A DNA stretch of 64,000 nucleotides, taken from contig CANJMI010000004.1 in assembly GCA_947475525.1 (NCBI GenBank), forward strand, positions 62,001-126,000, in the 5' to 3' direction. Both the position numbers and the translations under genes were made by a program. The notes beneath the pieces are model-generated. The model was not told the origin of the DNA, ran no database searches, and saw nothing but the letters and a program-made list of their open reading frames with translations. Positions 23,899 through 32,725 of the stretch are shown piece by piece. This DNA comes from Polyangiaceae bacterium. GTDB lineage: Bacteria; Myxococcota_A; Polyangia; Polyangiales; Polyangiaceae. Positions within the stretch are counted from its first letter, which is position 1; each line of letters begins with the position of its first letter.

Positions 23899-25425
23899 GT
23901 GACCGCGAAGAAAACGTGGCCTCGCCGAAACGAGCGTCGCTATGGTGGCGTCGTGTCCTCCCCCAAGAGCCTGCACCTCGCGGGGAAAGCCGAAAAAACG
24001 CCCTCCGCCGCGCGCATCTGGATCGCGAGTACCTATTTCGCGGAAGGCTACCCGTACTCGATCGTCAACAACCTCGCAGAGCTCGTCTTCGCCAGCCTCG
24101 GGGCGAGCCTCGGAGCGGTCGGTCTGACGTCGCTCTTCCACCTCCCGTGGAACATTAAATTCTTGTGGGCTCCGCTCGTTGACCAGTACGAAACGAAGCG
24201 CCGATGGCTCATCGGCATCGAGATCGCGTTGTGCATTGTTATGTTGGCGGCAGCGTTGTCCGTATCGAACGCGGTGCCGATGGGTGCGCTCGCGGCCGCA
24301 TTCCTGGCCCTCGCGTTTCTTTCGGCAACACACGACGTAACGATCGACGGGTTTTACCTCGAGGCGCTGGATGAACGAGAGCAGTCGCGCTTCGTAGGGC
24401 TCCGTCAGCTCTCCTACAAACTCGCAAACCTCCTCGTTCGTGGCCCGGCCGTGATCCTCGCCGGCCTCGTCGGGTGGCGTTTCGGCCTCCTCGCCTTGGC
24501 GGTCGTGATGGCGGGCATCACGCTCCTCCACGCGAAGGCACTTCCGCGCCGTGAAACCCCGAAGCGCCCCATCAGCGACCTCGCGCGAAGCCTGGCGCAA
24601 CCACAGTGGGTAGCGGGCGTCGTCGCGCTCGGTGGAGTCATCTGGCTCGAGGGCTCGTTTCACCTACTCGGCAAGTTGGGTCGGAGGCTCGTTCCCTCCC
24701 TCGCTCGCGTCCCATTCGAGGGATGGATCGCAGTCGCGCTCGCGCTTGGCGTCGTTGCGCTCACCTTACGCAGCCGCTCCCGAGCGACCACTCAATCACC
24801 GTATCGCGCTGCGTTCAGTGGCTTTCTCGCACAACCTCGCGCGGGGCTGATCCTCGCTTTCGTGCTGCTTTTTCGCACGGGGGAGTCCTTCCTGCAAAAG
24901 ATGAAGTGGCCCTTCTTACGGGACCAAGTTCATCTGACCCTCGAGCAGTACGGCATCGCCAACGGCACCTTTGGCGTGATGGCCTCGTTCGCCGGCACGC
25001 TTCTCGGGGGGTACCTCATCTCGCGCCACGGCCTGCGACGCTGGATCTGGCCGTTCGTGATCGCCCAAAATGGCCTGCATTTGCTTTACGTGGTCCTCGC
25101 GAAGTGGGCCTTGAGCGGCAGCGTTGGGCTCGGTGCGGTCACAGCCATCATCAGCATCGAGCACGTCGGCGAGGGACTCGGCACCGCGGTCTTCACCGTC
25201 TTCCTCATGCGGTGCTGTGATCCTGCTCACCGTGCGGCCCACATGGCGATCGTGACCGCGTTGATGAGCATCGGCTTCACTGTCGCGGGGATAGCGAGCG
25301 GCTACCTTGCGCAAGCGCTCGGCTTCGTCCGCTACTTTGGATTCACGTTCGTCGTGACCATTCCGTCGATGGCGCTGATCGCCCTGGTGCCGCACATTGA
25401 CGGTCGCGAGACCTCGAAGCCTTAA
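23899..25425 (+). CDS. MFS transporter, AmpG-like
   Basis: 508 residues with about 12-14 hydrophobic segments. AmpG-type features: TYFAEGYPYSIVNN, HLPWNIKFLWAPLVDQYETKRRW, SATHDVTIDGFYLEAL and MKWPFLRDQ. AmpG imports muropeptides for cell wall recycling; whether this protein does so is inferred. GTG at 23899 is used, with GTG at 23953 as an alternative nearer the first hydrophobic segment; neither has a good ribosome site. Converges on the TetR gene. Confidence 0.85.
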   Translation: MTAKKTWPRRNERRYGGVVSSPKSLHLAGKAEKTPSAARIWIASTYFAEGYPYSIVNNLAELVFASLGASLGAVGLTSLFHLPWNIKFLWAPLVDQYETKRRWLIGIEIALCIVMLAAALSVSNAVPMGALAAAFLALAFLSATHDVTIDGFYLEALDEREQSRFVGLRQLSYKLANLLVRGPAVILAGLVGWRFGLLALAVVMAGITLLHAKALPRRETPKRPISDLARSLAQPQWVAGVVALGGVIWLEGSFHLLGKLGRRLVPSLARVPFEGWIAVALALGVVALTLRSRSRATTQSPYRAAFSGFLAQPRAGLILAFVLLFRTGESFLQKMKWPFLRDQVHLTLEQYGIANGTFGVMASFAGTLLGGYLISRHGLRRWIWPFVIAQNGLHLLYVVLAKWALSGSVGLGAVTAIISIEHVGEGLGTAVFTVFLMRCCDPAHRAAHMAIVTALMSIGFTVAGIASGYLAQALGFVRYFGFTFVVTIPSMALIALVPHIDGRETSKP

Positions 25426-25467
25426 GCCACGCGGGTGCTCGACGCGGGTCGGAGTAGGCTCGGCTGG

Positions 25468-26202
25468 CTAAGCGTCTCCCGCCGGCGGAGGCAACGTCTC
25501 GAGCTCTTCAGAATCCGGGTGCGTCTCGACGTGTCCTCGAGCCTGCACCATCGCGCCGGTCAGCATGGCGACGAAGAGGCCAAAGGCCTTGCGTGCCAGC
25601 TCATCATCGTCCGCGAGGAACTCTTGAATGCGCAGGCCCTGAATCGTCGACGAGATGAGAAAGGCGAGCGAACGGGGCAAGCGAATCGGCGTGCCCGCAG
25701 AAGCGTTAACGACTTGTTCGGCACCGAGCTCGATGAATTCACGGGCGCGCTCTTGTGCGAGCTGCATCCGACTCTTCATGTACGGGTCCCGCCCCGCCTC
25801 GGCCATGAGCTCGAGTTGCAGTCTCAAGAACTGCTTCTCGTTCACGATGTCGAAGGTCTCCCAGAGCGTCTCCTGGAGGCGTTGCTCCGGGGAGGCCGCG
25901 GCGAGCACCTCGAGCTTGTGCTGGACGCGACGGAAGTAGCGTTCGTGGACGAAAGCTTGCAGCTCCAAGATGAGGACCTGCTTGCTCTCGAAGTAGTAAT
26001 GAATCATCGATTTCGTGAGGCCCGCCTCCTGAGCGATCTCCTGCACGGTCGTGTTCGCGAGCCCGTCACGCGAGAAGCAGCGCGAGGCCGCATCGAGGAT
26101 CTGCACCACACGCGGGTTCTGCCAGTCGGAATGCCTCGGCAATTCGTCGTGGCTTTTGGCCGGCTTGCGTGGCGGGGGGACTTTATTTTTCGGTTTTGCC
26201 AT
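25468..26202 (-). CDS. TetR/AcrR family transcriptional regulator
   Basis: 244 residues. After a basic Pro/Lys-rich N-terminus, the helix-turn-helix at about 30-75 is typical: ILDAASRCFSRDGLANTTVQEIAQEAGLTKSMIHYYFESK (read in two halves). The rest is a helical ligand domain. It diverges from the metallo-beta-lactamase lipoprotein over 141 bp and converges on the AmpG-like gene, so either could be its target. No copy of the 32.68-kb operator was seen by its start. Confidence 0.9.
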   Translation of the reverse strand: MAKPKNKVPPPRKPAKSHDELPRHSDWQNPRVVQILDAASRCFSRDGLANTTVQEIAQEAGLTKSMIHYYFESKQVLILELQAFVHERYFRRVQHKLEVLAAASPEQRLQETLWETFDIVNEKQFLRLQLELMAEAGRDPYMKSRMQLAQERAREFIELGAEQVVNASAGTPIRLPRSLAFLISSTIQGLRIQEFLADDDELARKAFGLFVAMLTGAMVQARGHVETHPDSEELETLPPPAGDA

Positions 26203-26343
26203 TCACTTCCGGACGACCACAAGCACGGCGGTCGGTCGGCCGGTAGATGCTAGGGCGCGCCACCGAGCGAGTCAAACCACGACCGACGTCGCGACTGGAA
26301 TCCGCCATCCGCAAACCGCCCGTCGGGTGTAGCCTCAGGCACC

Positions 26344-27444
26344 GTGAAGCCATTCACTTTAGCGCTCGTCGGGCTGCTTGCGGCATGTTCGCGGGTCGCA
26401 AGCCCAGTCGCTCCGCCGTCGCTCCCCATCCAACCAGCCGACCTGACGGCAACGGTGCACCTGATCGATGTTGGGCAAGGCGCGGCGACGCTGCTGGAAT
26501 TTCCGTGCGGGGCCATGTTGGTCGACACGGGTGGCGAGACGAACCACGGGTTCGATAGCGAAAAGGCGCTCGAACAGTACCTCGAAGCCTTTTTCGCACG
26601 ACGCGTCGATCTCGCGCGGACCCTCGACCTGCTGGTGCTCAGTCATCCGCACCTCGACCACACCCGCAACGTCGAATGGGTCGTCGAAAACTTCACGGTG
26701 AAGAACGTCGTGACGGACGGCGGAGGACGCGGCTCCGGCGGCAAACAACAGGCGTGGCTCGAGACGTGGGCGCGAGCTCATGCGCGCCTCGAAATCGTGA
26801 TGGCGAGCGACATCCCCGCGGGCGGCAAGACGAGCCCAACGATCGACCCTATCGCGTGCCTCCCTGTCGATCCGAAGGTGAGCGTGCTTTGGGGAGGGCT
26901 CGCCGAGCGCCCCGAAGGCTGGCCCGCGCGCGCGTTCGCCAATCACAACAACCACAGCGTCGTGGTGCGGGTCGACTTCGGCCAGGCCTCCTTCATTCTG
27001 AACGGGGACCTCGAAGAAACTGGCATCGACGCCCTACTCGAGAAACACCGAGGCACACGAGCCCTCGACGCCGACGTGTGGCAGGTCGGACATCACGGCT
27101 CCTACAACGCGACGACCGCTCCACTGCTCGAAGCCCTGTCCCCGCGCATTGCGCTGATTCCGATGGGTCCACCCGATCGTTGGGCGAAGTGGACCGCATG
27201 GCAGTTCGGGCATCCGCGAAAAAAGGCGGTCGACCGGTTGCTCGGGGCGGTAACCGACACCCGTGCTCCCGTAAACGCGCTCGTCGGAACGGCGGTCGAG
27301 ACGTTCGAGCTTGCGCGGATTGACCGAGCCATCTACGCGACCGGCTGGGACGGGCACGTCGTCGTCAAGGCTACGCCGTCCGCAACGTACACGGTCACCA
27401 CCGCGCATCCGGTGCGCGCGACCACCGGGATCCCCATGCCCTGA
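26344..27444 (+). CDS. Metallo-beta-lactamase-fold lipoprotein, ComEC-C-terminus-like
   Basis: 366 residues from GTG at 26344. Lipobox LLAAC (Cys15), then an MBL domain: VHLIDVGQGAATLLEF, MLVDTGGE, the zinc motif SHPHLDHT, FANHNNHSVVVRVDFG, FILNGDLEE and WQVGHHGSYNATTAPLLEAL. This pattern matches the extracellular hydrolase part of ComEC/Rec2 rather than class B lactamases. A surface nuclease or phosphodiesterase is inferred. Active-site residues look complete. Divergent from the TetR gene. Confidence 0.87.
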   Translation: MKPFTLALVGLLAACSRVASPVAPPSLPIQPADLTATVHLIDVGQGAATLLEFPCGAMLVDTGGETNHGFDSEKALEQYLEAFFARRVDLARTLDLLVLSHPHLDHTRNVEWVVENFTVKNVVTDGGGRGSGGKQQAWLETWARAHARLEIVMASDIPAGGKTSPTIDPIACLPVDPKVSVLWGGLAERPEGWPARAFANHNNHSVVVRVDFGQASFILNGDLEETGIDALLEKHRGTRALDADVWQVGHHGSYNATTAPLLEALSPRIALIPMGPPDRWAKWTAWQFGHPRKKAVDRLLGAVTDTRAPVNALVGTAVETFELARIDRAIYATGWDGHVVVKATPSATYTVTTAHPVRATTGIPMP

Positions 27445-27454
27445 GCCCGTGGGC

Positions 27455-27482
27455 TCGCGTCAGCCGACGAACCGAAAGCCGC
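27455..27482 (-). repeat. Solitary degenerate copy of the 5.6-kb repeat family
   Basis: Read on the minus strand directly after the TGA of the winged-helix gene, GCGGCTTTCGGTTCGTCGGC TGACGC (27457-27482) resembles the 5.6-kb unit read in the same direction, sharing GCGG, CTTT, GG.TC and an exact TCGGCTGACGC. Confidence 0.5.
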
Positions 27483-27896
27483 TCAGCTGGCGGCGAAATA
27501 CTTGGTCGTGCGCTTCGTGCCGCTACGACGAACCTTACCGTCAGCCAAGAGTTTCGCGACCGGCACGTTCCAGCCATTGCGGGCGATCCCGAGGGCTTTC
27601 TTGATGGTCTCGGCCGTGGAGCCGGGGTGCGCCGCGACGTACTTCGTGATCGCGATTGCGGTCGAGTCGATCTCACTCATCGTTCGACGGTGCCTACCGC
27701 GCGGTACGCGGGCAGCCCGGACGCGTATTCGTGGCGTTTCGACTGCCACAGACGCCACCGGCCCCCGCACACGGGACTCCACGCGCGCAACCACCTCCGC
27801 CATCGCGCTGCGCACCGCGTCTCGATAAAGCTCGACAAGCTCAGCTGTGAAGCTCGCGAGTTTTCGGGAGATCGCATCCTCAAGTGATTGACTCAT
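27483..27896 (-). CDS. Winged-helix DNA-binding protein, conserved hypothetical
   Basis: 137 residues. N-terminal half (about 1-60) is helical with many Ala/Glu/Arg and may be a coiled coil; the C-terminal half (about 72-137) reads as a winged helix: ITKYVAAHPGSTAETIKKALG, WNVPVAKLLADGKV and TKRTTKYFAA. Similar wing domains occur in DNA-bridging or histone-like myxobacterial proteins, but no specific function is recognised. ATG at 27894-27896. The MBL gene is convergent. Confidence 0.78.
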   Translation of the reverse strand: MSQSLEDAISRKLASFTAELVELYRDAVRSAMAEVVARVESRVRGPVASVAVETPRIRVRAARVPRGRHRRTMSEIDSTAIAITKYVAAHPGSTAETIKKALGIARNGWNVPVAKLLADGKVRRSGTKRTTKYFAAS

Positions 27897-27971
27897 TACG
27901 GATCACCTTAACCACAAACAGGCGAGCAACTCAAAGATACTTCTCAATTCGTGCAGTCGCCACGTCCAGCA

Positions 27972-28991
27972 TCATGGTGTTAGACAGCACCGAAACCCGG
28001 TCGAGTAGTCCCAGTGGGACACGTCATGAGCCGTCGTCGCGTAGAGACAGCCGCTGCCATTGATCACCGTGTCGACGTAAAAACCTCCGCGGAATGTACC
28101 CGCCGGGTCCGCCGTCCATTCGTGGAGATTTCCCATCAAATCGAAGACGCCGTCCGGAGTGACGCAATCGGCGTTGGCGCCTGCAAGATCGAGGGAATTC
28201 GGCAGCTGATTGAGACACGCATTATCAATCTCGGAATATATCCACGAGTCCGTGGTGCCGAAGTACTCGACCGCAGGGTGAACGTCCCGATGATCGTTGC
28301 AGCGACCAAGGACGAGTGCGTCGCCGTAAGGATAGACCTGCTTCTCCGGCCCGCGGCATGCGCGCAACCACTCCTCATCGGTGCAGAGACGCTTGCCGGC
28401 GGCGAGGCATGCCGCGTCCGCTTGCACCTGATCGACATACCCTTGCGGCACAGCTCCCTTGACGCTCACCGCGCGGACGGACGCACTCTTGGGATTGAAG
28501 TAAGGCGACCATGTAGAGCCATCGGACACGTTGACGAGCGCAGCCTCGTACGCGTCGATACAAAACGCGGCGACGGGCACCATGCCTGCAGGGCAGGCAC
28601 CGACACCTTCGGCCTCGGTCAGCGTACCGTCAGGAACCACCATCGCATTCGGATTGCACGTGCCCGCTTCAATCGGGACGCAGCACTGAATCTGGCTTGG
28701 GCCGGCGCAATAGCCGGGCACAGGAGCAAACGCACCGACACACACGGCGACATCGACACAGACGCCGAGAGTGCCGTCGACTTCACACGGCGGTCCCTCG
28801 GGGAGGTTGTACATCCCGCCCGCCCCTCCAACGCTCGCACCCTGCCCGCTTGCACCCGAGCCCATCGCGTTCATCCCGTCGGCGCCGCCAACCGACGACG
28901 CGACGAGACCGCCCCCTCCCGGAACGCCCGACGCCTCGGCACCGCACGCGGCCGCAATCGGAATGACCAGCAGAACCCACCCCCGCCCCAT
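27972..28991 (-). CDS. Formylglycine-generating-enzyme-like (SUMF1) lipoprotein
   Basis: 339 residues. Lipobox AAAC (Cys16), Gly/Ser linker, then a Cys-knot-like segment (about 68-108) with PCEVDGTLGVCV, CVGAFAPVPGYC and IQCCVP, and an FGE/SUMF1 domain (about 130-339): AGMVPVAAFCIDAYE, GKRLCTDEEWLRACRG, FDLMGNLHEWTAD, FRGGFY and GFRCC. True FGE activity needs particular Cys residues that I cannot assign here, and many such domains are non-enzymatic, so function is open. Diverges from the MFS gene over about 70 bp. Confidence 0.83.
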   Translation of the reverse strand: MGRGWVLLVIPIAAACGAEASGVPGGGGLVASSVGGADGMNAMGSGASGQGASVGGAGGMYNLPEGPPCEVDGTLGVCVDVAVCVGAFAPVPGYCAGPSQIQCCVPIEAGTCNPNAMVVPDGTLTEAEGVGACPAGMVPVAAFCIDAYEAALVNVSDGSTWSPYFNPKSASVRAVSVKGAVPQGYVDQVQADAACLAAGKRLCTDEEWLRACRGPEKQVYPYGDALVLGRCNDHRDVHPAVEYFGTTDSWIYSEIDNACLNQLPNSLDLAGANADCVTPDGVFDLMGNLHEWTADPAGTFRGGFYVDTVINGSGCLYATTAHDVSHWDYSTGFRCCLTP

Positions 28992-29062
28992 CGTGTGAAG
29001 GTCCTTCGTTCTTTGGCTCCTGGCAAGCCCGCCAACGAAAGACTGTGGTAACGGGGGTGCCG

Positions 29063-30226
29063 ATGAAGCGCTCGCCGCTCCTGCCGATTTTCCTCACCGT
29101 CTTCGTCGACGTGTTGGGGTTGACGCTCGTGCTGCCGCTTTTACCGTTCTATGCGCTGCACTTCGGCGCATCTCCGCTGGTCGTCGGATGCCTCGCCGCG
29201 ACCTACGCGGTGTGCCAGCTCATCTCGGGGCCGATCCTCGGTCGCATCTCGGACGACGTCGGCCGCAAGCCCACGCTGCTCGTAAGTCAGCTCGGCACGT
29301 TCATCGGTTTTATCGTCCTCGGCTCCGCAAACTCACTGTGGATGCTCTTCGCCTCGCGCATCATCGATGGCTCGACGGCGGGCAACTTGAGCATCGCGCA
29401 AGCGTACATCAGCGACTCGACGAAACCCGAGGACCGCACGCGCGCGTTCGGGTTCATTGGCATCGCTTTCGGCACGGGGTTCTTGATCGGCCCGGCGGTC
29501 TCGGGGCTGCTCGCTAGCAAGTTCGGGTTCGCTGCTCCGGCGTACGCGGCAGCGGGGCTGTCAGCCCTGTCGATCGTGCTCACCGCGACGATGCTGCCGA
29601 AGCAAGATCCCAAGGCAAAAAGCGATGCGCCGCGCCGATCACTCAACTTCGGTCGGTTTTTGAAACGCGCGCTTCCGCGACGGCGCTTGCTTGAGTTCTT
29701 TGCGTTTACGACAGCGTTCTCGACCCTGGTCGGGGGCCTCGCGCTCTACCTCCACGAGCGCTTCAACTTCGGTGTCGAGCAAACCGGCTACGTCTACGCG
29801 CTGTCCGGCCTCATCGGAGCGCTCGTCCAAGGCGGCATCATCGGCCGCTTGGCGCGCAGCCTCGGCGAGGCGCGCCTGTCCTTGCTTGGCTTCGCGACGA
29901 TGGCCCTCGGCTACGCTTTCCTCGGCGCAGCACACACGATCCCGGTGCTGGTCGTCCTCATCGCCGTGGCGGCGTTCGGCTCGGCCGTGGCGCGCCCTTC
30001 GCTGACGACGCTCCTCACCAAGAGTGTCGGGCCGAGCGAGCAAGGGGCCGTGCTCGGCGTCAGCCAATCCCTCTCGGGCATCTCGCAAATCATGGGGCCG
30101 ATCGTCGCCGGGTGGCTTATCGGAACAAGCAGGCTGACGGCCTACGGCTTGGTCGCTGGTGGCTGCGCGATGGTCGGGGCACTGCTCGTTCGGCGGCCGC
30201 ACTTGGAACTCGAGACGGCAGCCTGA
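29063..30226 (+). CDS. MFS efflux transporter, TetA-like
   Basis: 387 residues with 12 hydrophobic segments. Drug:H+ antiporter signatures: FVDVLGLTLVLPLLPFY, the motif A-type GRISDDVGRKPTLL, RIIDGSTAGNLSIAQAYISD and FIGIAFGTGFLIGPAVSGLL, and the second-half GRLARSLGEARL. Substrate unknown. ATG at 29063 follows a G-rich ribosome site; GTG codons at 29045 and 29057 would add a few residues. Confidence 0.87.
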   Translation: MKRSPLLPIFLTVFVDVLGLTLVLPLLPFYALHFGASPLVVGCLAATYAVCQLISGPILGRISDDVGRKPTLLVSQLGTFIGFIVLGSANSLWMLFASRIIDGSTAGNLSIAQAYISDSTKPEDRTRAFGFIGIAFGTGFLIGPAVSGLLASKFGFAAPAYAAAGLSALSIVLTATMLPKQDPKAKSDAPRRSLNFGRFLKRALPRRRLLEFFAFTTAFSTLVGGLALYLHERFNFGVEQTGYVYALSGLIGALVQGGIIGRLARSLGEARLSLLGFATMALGYAFLGAAHTIPVLVVLIAVAAFGSAVARPSLTTLLTKSVGPSEQGAVLGVSQSLSGISQIMGPIVAGWLIGTSRLTAYGLVAGGCAMVGALLVRRPHLELETAA

Positions 30227-30272
30227 TGTTCACCCGCGCTCGGCGCGTAAAGCTCGACTAAGCTGCGCGACC

Positions 30273-32582
30273 ATGATGTCGCGTTCGTTTCTTGGAATAG
30301 GTTGTGCCGCGGCCCTCGCCACGGCCGTTGGCTGCGGTGGCGATGAGAAAGACGCCGCCACGCCGGTCGTTCTCCCGGCAGGTGTCCAGGTCTTCGCGTA
30401 CGGCCTCGAGCCACTGCAAACGGTGTCGCTCGCGCCATTCCCGAACGATCTTTACCGCGGTCCAGAAGGGCTCGAAGTTGCTCCTCTCGGCAGTGACCCC
30501 GTCCTCGTTACGCTCGCGAAGGAACTGGCACTCACGGAGCTCGACGCGGCGATCGACGGTCGCCCGGGCTTCGGCTTCGCGCAGCCAATTCAACTGTTCT
30601 CGAAGGAGCCCATCGCGCTCGCGTCGCTCGAAGAACGCGTTCATCTGATCGCGATGGACGGCCCCGAAGAAGGGCGTGAAGTTGCGGTGGAGTCCTGGTG
30701 GTCGAACGAAGCGAAGGCGCTCTCGTTTTTTCCTGCCGCGGGCGACTGGATGATGCCCGATACGACCTACGTGTTCGCGATCGACGCGGGCATCATGACC
30801 GACGGCGGCGAGAAGGTTGGAGGCACGGCGGCGATGGCGGAGGTGCTCTCCGGCGAGCGCCCCGACGTGCACGGCGTCGCATGGGACCGAGCCGCGCCGC
30901 TGCGGGTGTGGGCAGCCGAGCATGGCATCCCCGTCGTCGGTACGGCCTTCCGGACCGAGCCGAGCCTCGCGCCGCTCGAGGCGCTTTTGGCCGCGGTAAA
31001 ATCGGCGAAGCTCCCCGCGCCAACACGTGAAGTCCGCTACGACGTTGCAGCCAGTACGATGGTCGACGGCGCGAGCTACGAAGGCGCCGAACTCGACAAG
31101 CTCTACGGAGTTCCCGTGGCCCCTTTCAGCACCAACCCAGGCAGCTGGGACTCGGGCAGCCGCGTGAACGCGAAATCCATTTCTGGCAGCAAATACACTG
31201 GCGGTTCGCTTCGTGGAAAAATCGCGAAGGTCATCTTCGGGAGCATCACCGTACCCGCGTTCAACTTCGTCAAAGAGGGCACCGCAGCCAAGCTCGCGCC
31301 GCTCGTGATCGAAAACGGCGTCGCCACCGCGACCCTGACGACGCTCATCCCAATCACGGTTTATCTCTGCGAAGGGAACCTCGCGAATCCGCAGAAACTC
31401 CCCGTCGCAATTTTCACACATGGGGGAACGGCAACCCGCAACAACGCGGCCCCGCTCGCGGCGATGAACTGCCAAGCCGGCGTGGCAACGGTGGCCGCGG
31501 ACTTGCCGTTCCACGGCGGCCGCAGTGAGGTCACCCTGCTCGATGGTCGCATCGTCCCGAAGCGCGTCGACGCGCTAAACCAGCTGACGGGCCTCGGCGA
31601 AGGCGACGCGGGCTTCGTGCCCGACGGCGTCGGCGACCCGGCCGGAGCGGACGTCACGGTGGGCAACCTCTTCGGCCTCAACGTGAACCTCAACCCCACG
31701 ATCATCGAAGCGAACCTCCTCTCGATTTCAACCGAACTTGCGGCGTTGGTGCGCTTGCTGGGCGAAGGCGACTGGAACGCATTCCACCCCGGCCTGACCT
31801 TCGACACGAAGCGTTTGTTCCTCGAAAACTTGAGCTTTGGAACGACGTTCACGGCGGGCTATCTCGCGCTCTCAGACGAGTGGAGCGTGGCGGTCGGGAG
31901 CACGGGCTCGGGCCATGTCCTCGGGGCGAATCTCACCGTTGCGCCAAGCAACGCCGCGCTCGCCACCACCGTGGTCAAAGCGGTCCTCGGTCTGAAGTCG
32001 TCGAACGAGGTGCTGGCCCACGGCGCATACCGCGATCCCATCGGCGGCCTCTACACGTGGCTCGCCGAACGAGGAGACTCCATGGCGTTCGCGCCGTACG
32101 TCCTACGGCATCGCAAGAGCAAGACCGCGCGGAACATCCTTCAATCGGGCGACAGCTGGGACGAGACGTTGAGCTCGCCTTCACAACTCCGGTTCAACGC
32201 CGCTCTCGGCCTGCAGGTCCTGGAGTCGGAAGGTTGGACGATCGATCCGAGCATCCCCGGGAGCGCAACGCTTGTGCCGACCAAAGCGGCCGCGGAGACG
32301 CGCGAGAACATCACCTTCGACGGCGTGAAACACACCGCCGGCATCTTCTTCAACGCGGACAGCTGCCACGCGCAATTGGTCACGCCGCTGTGCAAAAAGA
32401 ATTATGAGAAGGTGTACCCGGCCGTAGTCGAGCTCGCGCCGGCCGACGTCACCGTCAAGGTCTCGCCGATATGCGCTCTCCACGCCCAGGCGCTCCACGC
32501 GCTCGAGTCGGTCCTTGGCGGCGCTTCGGCAGCCACGATTATCCCACCGTCCGGCGACTGCGACGCGGTCTACGGCAAGTAG
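30273..32582 (+). CDS. Extracellular lipase-like lipoprotein (VolA/Pla-1 type)
   Basis: 769 residues with lipobox AVGC (about Cys20). The N-terminal part contains PFPNDLYRGPEG, the mark of bacterial virulence-factor lipase N-terminal domains; the C-terminal half has an alpha/beta hydrolase character (LPVAIFTHGGTATRNN, VAADLPFHGGR). A nucleophile elbow is not obvious: GSTGSGH around 535 in AVGSTGSGHVLG is the best candidate. Likely surface-exposed and acting on lipids or esters, by inference. Two adjacent ATG codons start it. Confidence 0.72.
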   Translation: MMSRSFLGIGCAAALATAVGCGGDEKDAATPVVLPAGVQVFAYGLEPLQTVSLAPFPNDLYRGPEGLEVAPLGSDPVLVTLAKELALTELDAAIDGRPGFGFAQPIQLFSKEPIALASLEERVHLIAMDGPEEGREVAVESWWSNEAKALSFFPAAGDWMMPDTTYVFAIDAGIMTDGGEKVGGTAAMAEVLSGERPDVHGVAWDRAAPLRVWAAEHGIPVVGTAFRTEPSLAPLEALLAAVKSAKLPAPTREVRYDVAASTMVDGASYEGAELDKLYGVPVAPFSTNPGSWDSGSRVNAKSISGSKYTGGSLRGKIAKVIFGSITVPAFNFVKEGTAAKLAPLVIENGVATATLTTLIPITVYLCEGNLANPQKLPVAIFTHGGTATRNNAAPLAAMNCQAGVATVAADLPFHGGRSEVTLLDGRIVPKRVDALNQLTGLGEGDAGFVPDGVGDPAGADVTVGNLFGLNVNLNPTIIEANLLSISTELAALVRLLGEGDWNAFHPGLTFDTKRLFLENLSFGTTFTAGYLALSDEWSVAVGSTGSGHVLGANLTVAPSNAALATTVVKAVLGLKSSNEVLAHGAYRDPIGGLYTWLAERGDSMAFAPYVLRHRKSKTARNILQSGDSWDETLSSPSQLRFNAALGLQVLESEGWTIDPSIPGSATLVPTKAAAETRENITFDGVKHTAGIFFNADSCHAQLVTPLCKKNYEKVYPAVVELAPADVTVKVSPICALHAQALHALESVLGGASAATIIPPSGDCDAVYGK

Positions 32583-32661
32583 CCGACGACATCCTCCCGA
32601 GGACCGGGACAGCCGCGTGCGGTCGCGCACGGCATCGTCCGCGTTTGGGGGCTCATCGCGA

Positions 32662-32717
32662 TTGACCTTTACCTTGAATGGAACGTGTTCTAGTCCAAAG
32701 TAGAACACGTTCCATTC
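32662..32717 (+). promoter_or_regulatory. Promoter with double palindromic operator upstream of acyltransferase gene
   Basis: A perfect 17-bp inverted repeat (32676-32692 and 32701-32717, 8-bp spacer). Each arm contains a 14-bp near-palindrome, TGGAACGTGTTCTA at 32679 and TAGAACACGTTCCA at 32701, both fitting TnnAACnnGTTnnA, the known KstR-type (TetR family) box. A -35-like TTGACC at 32662 and GTTCTA at 32687 put a promoter under the first box. The repeat ends 8 bp before the start codon, so binding would block transcription. Confidence 0.7.
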
Positions 32718-32725
32718 GAGAGTTT

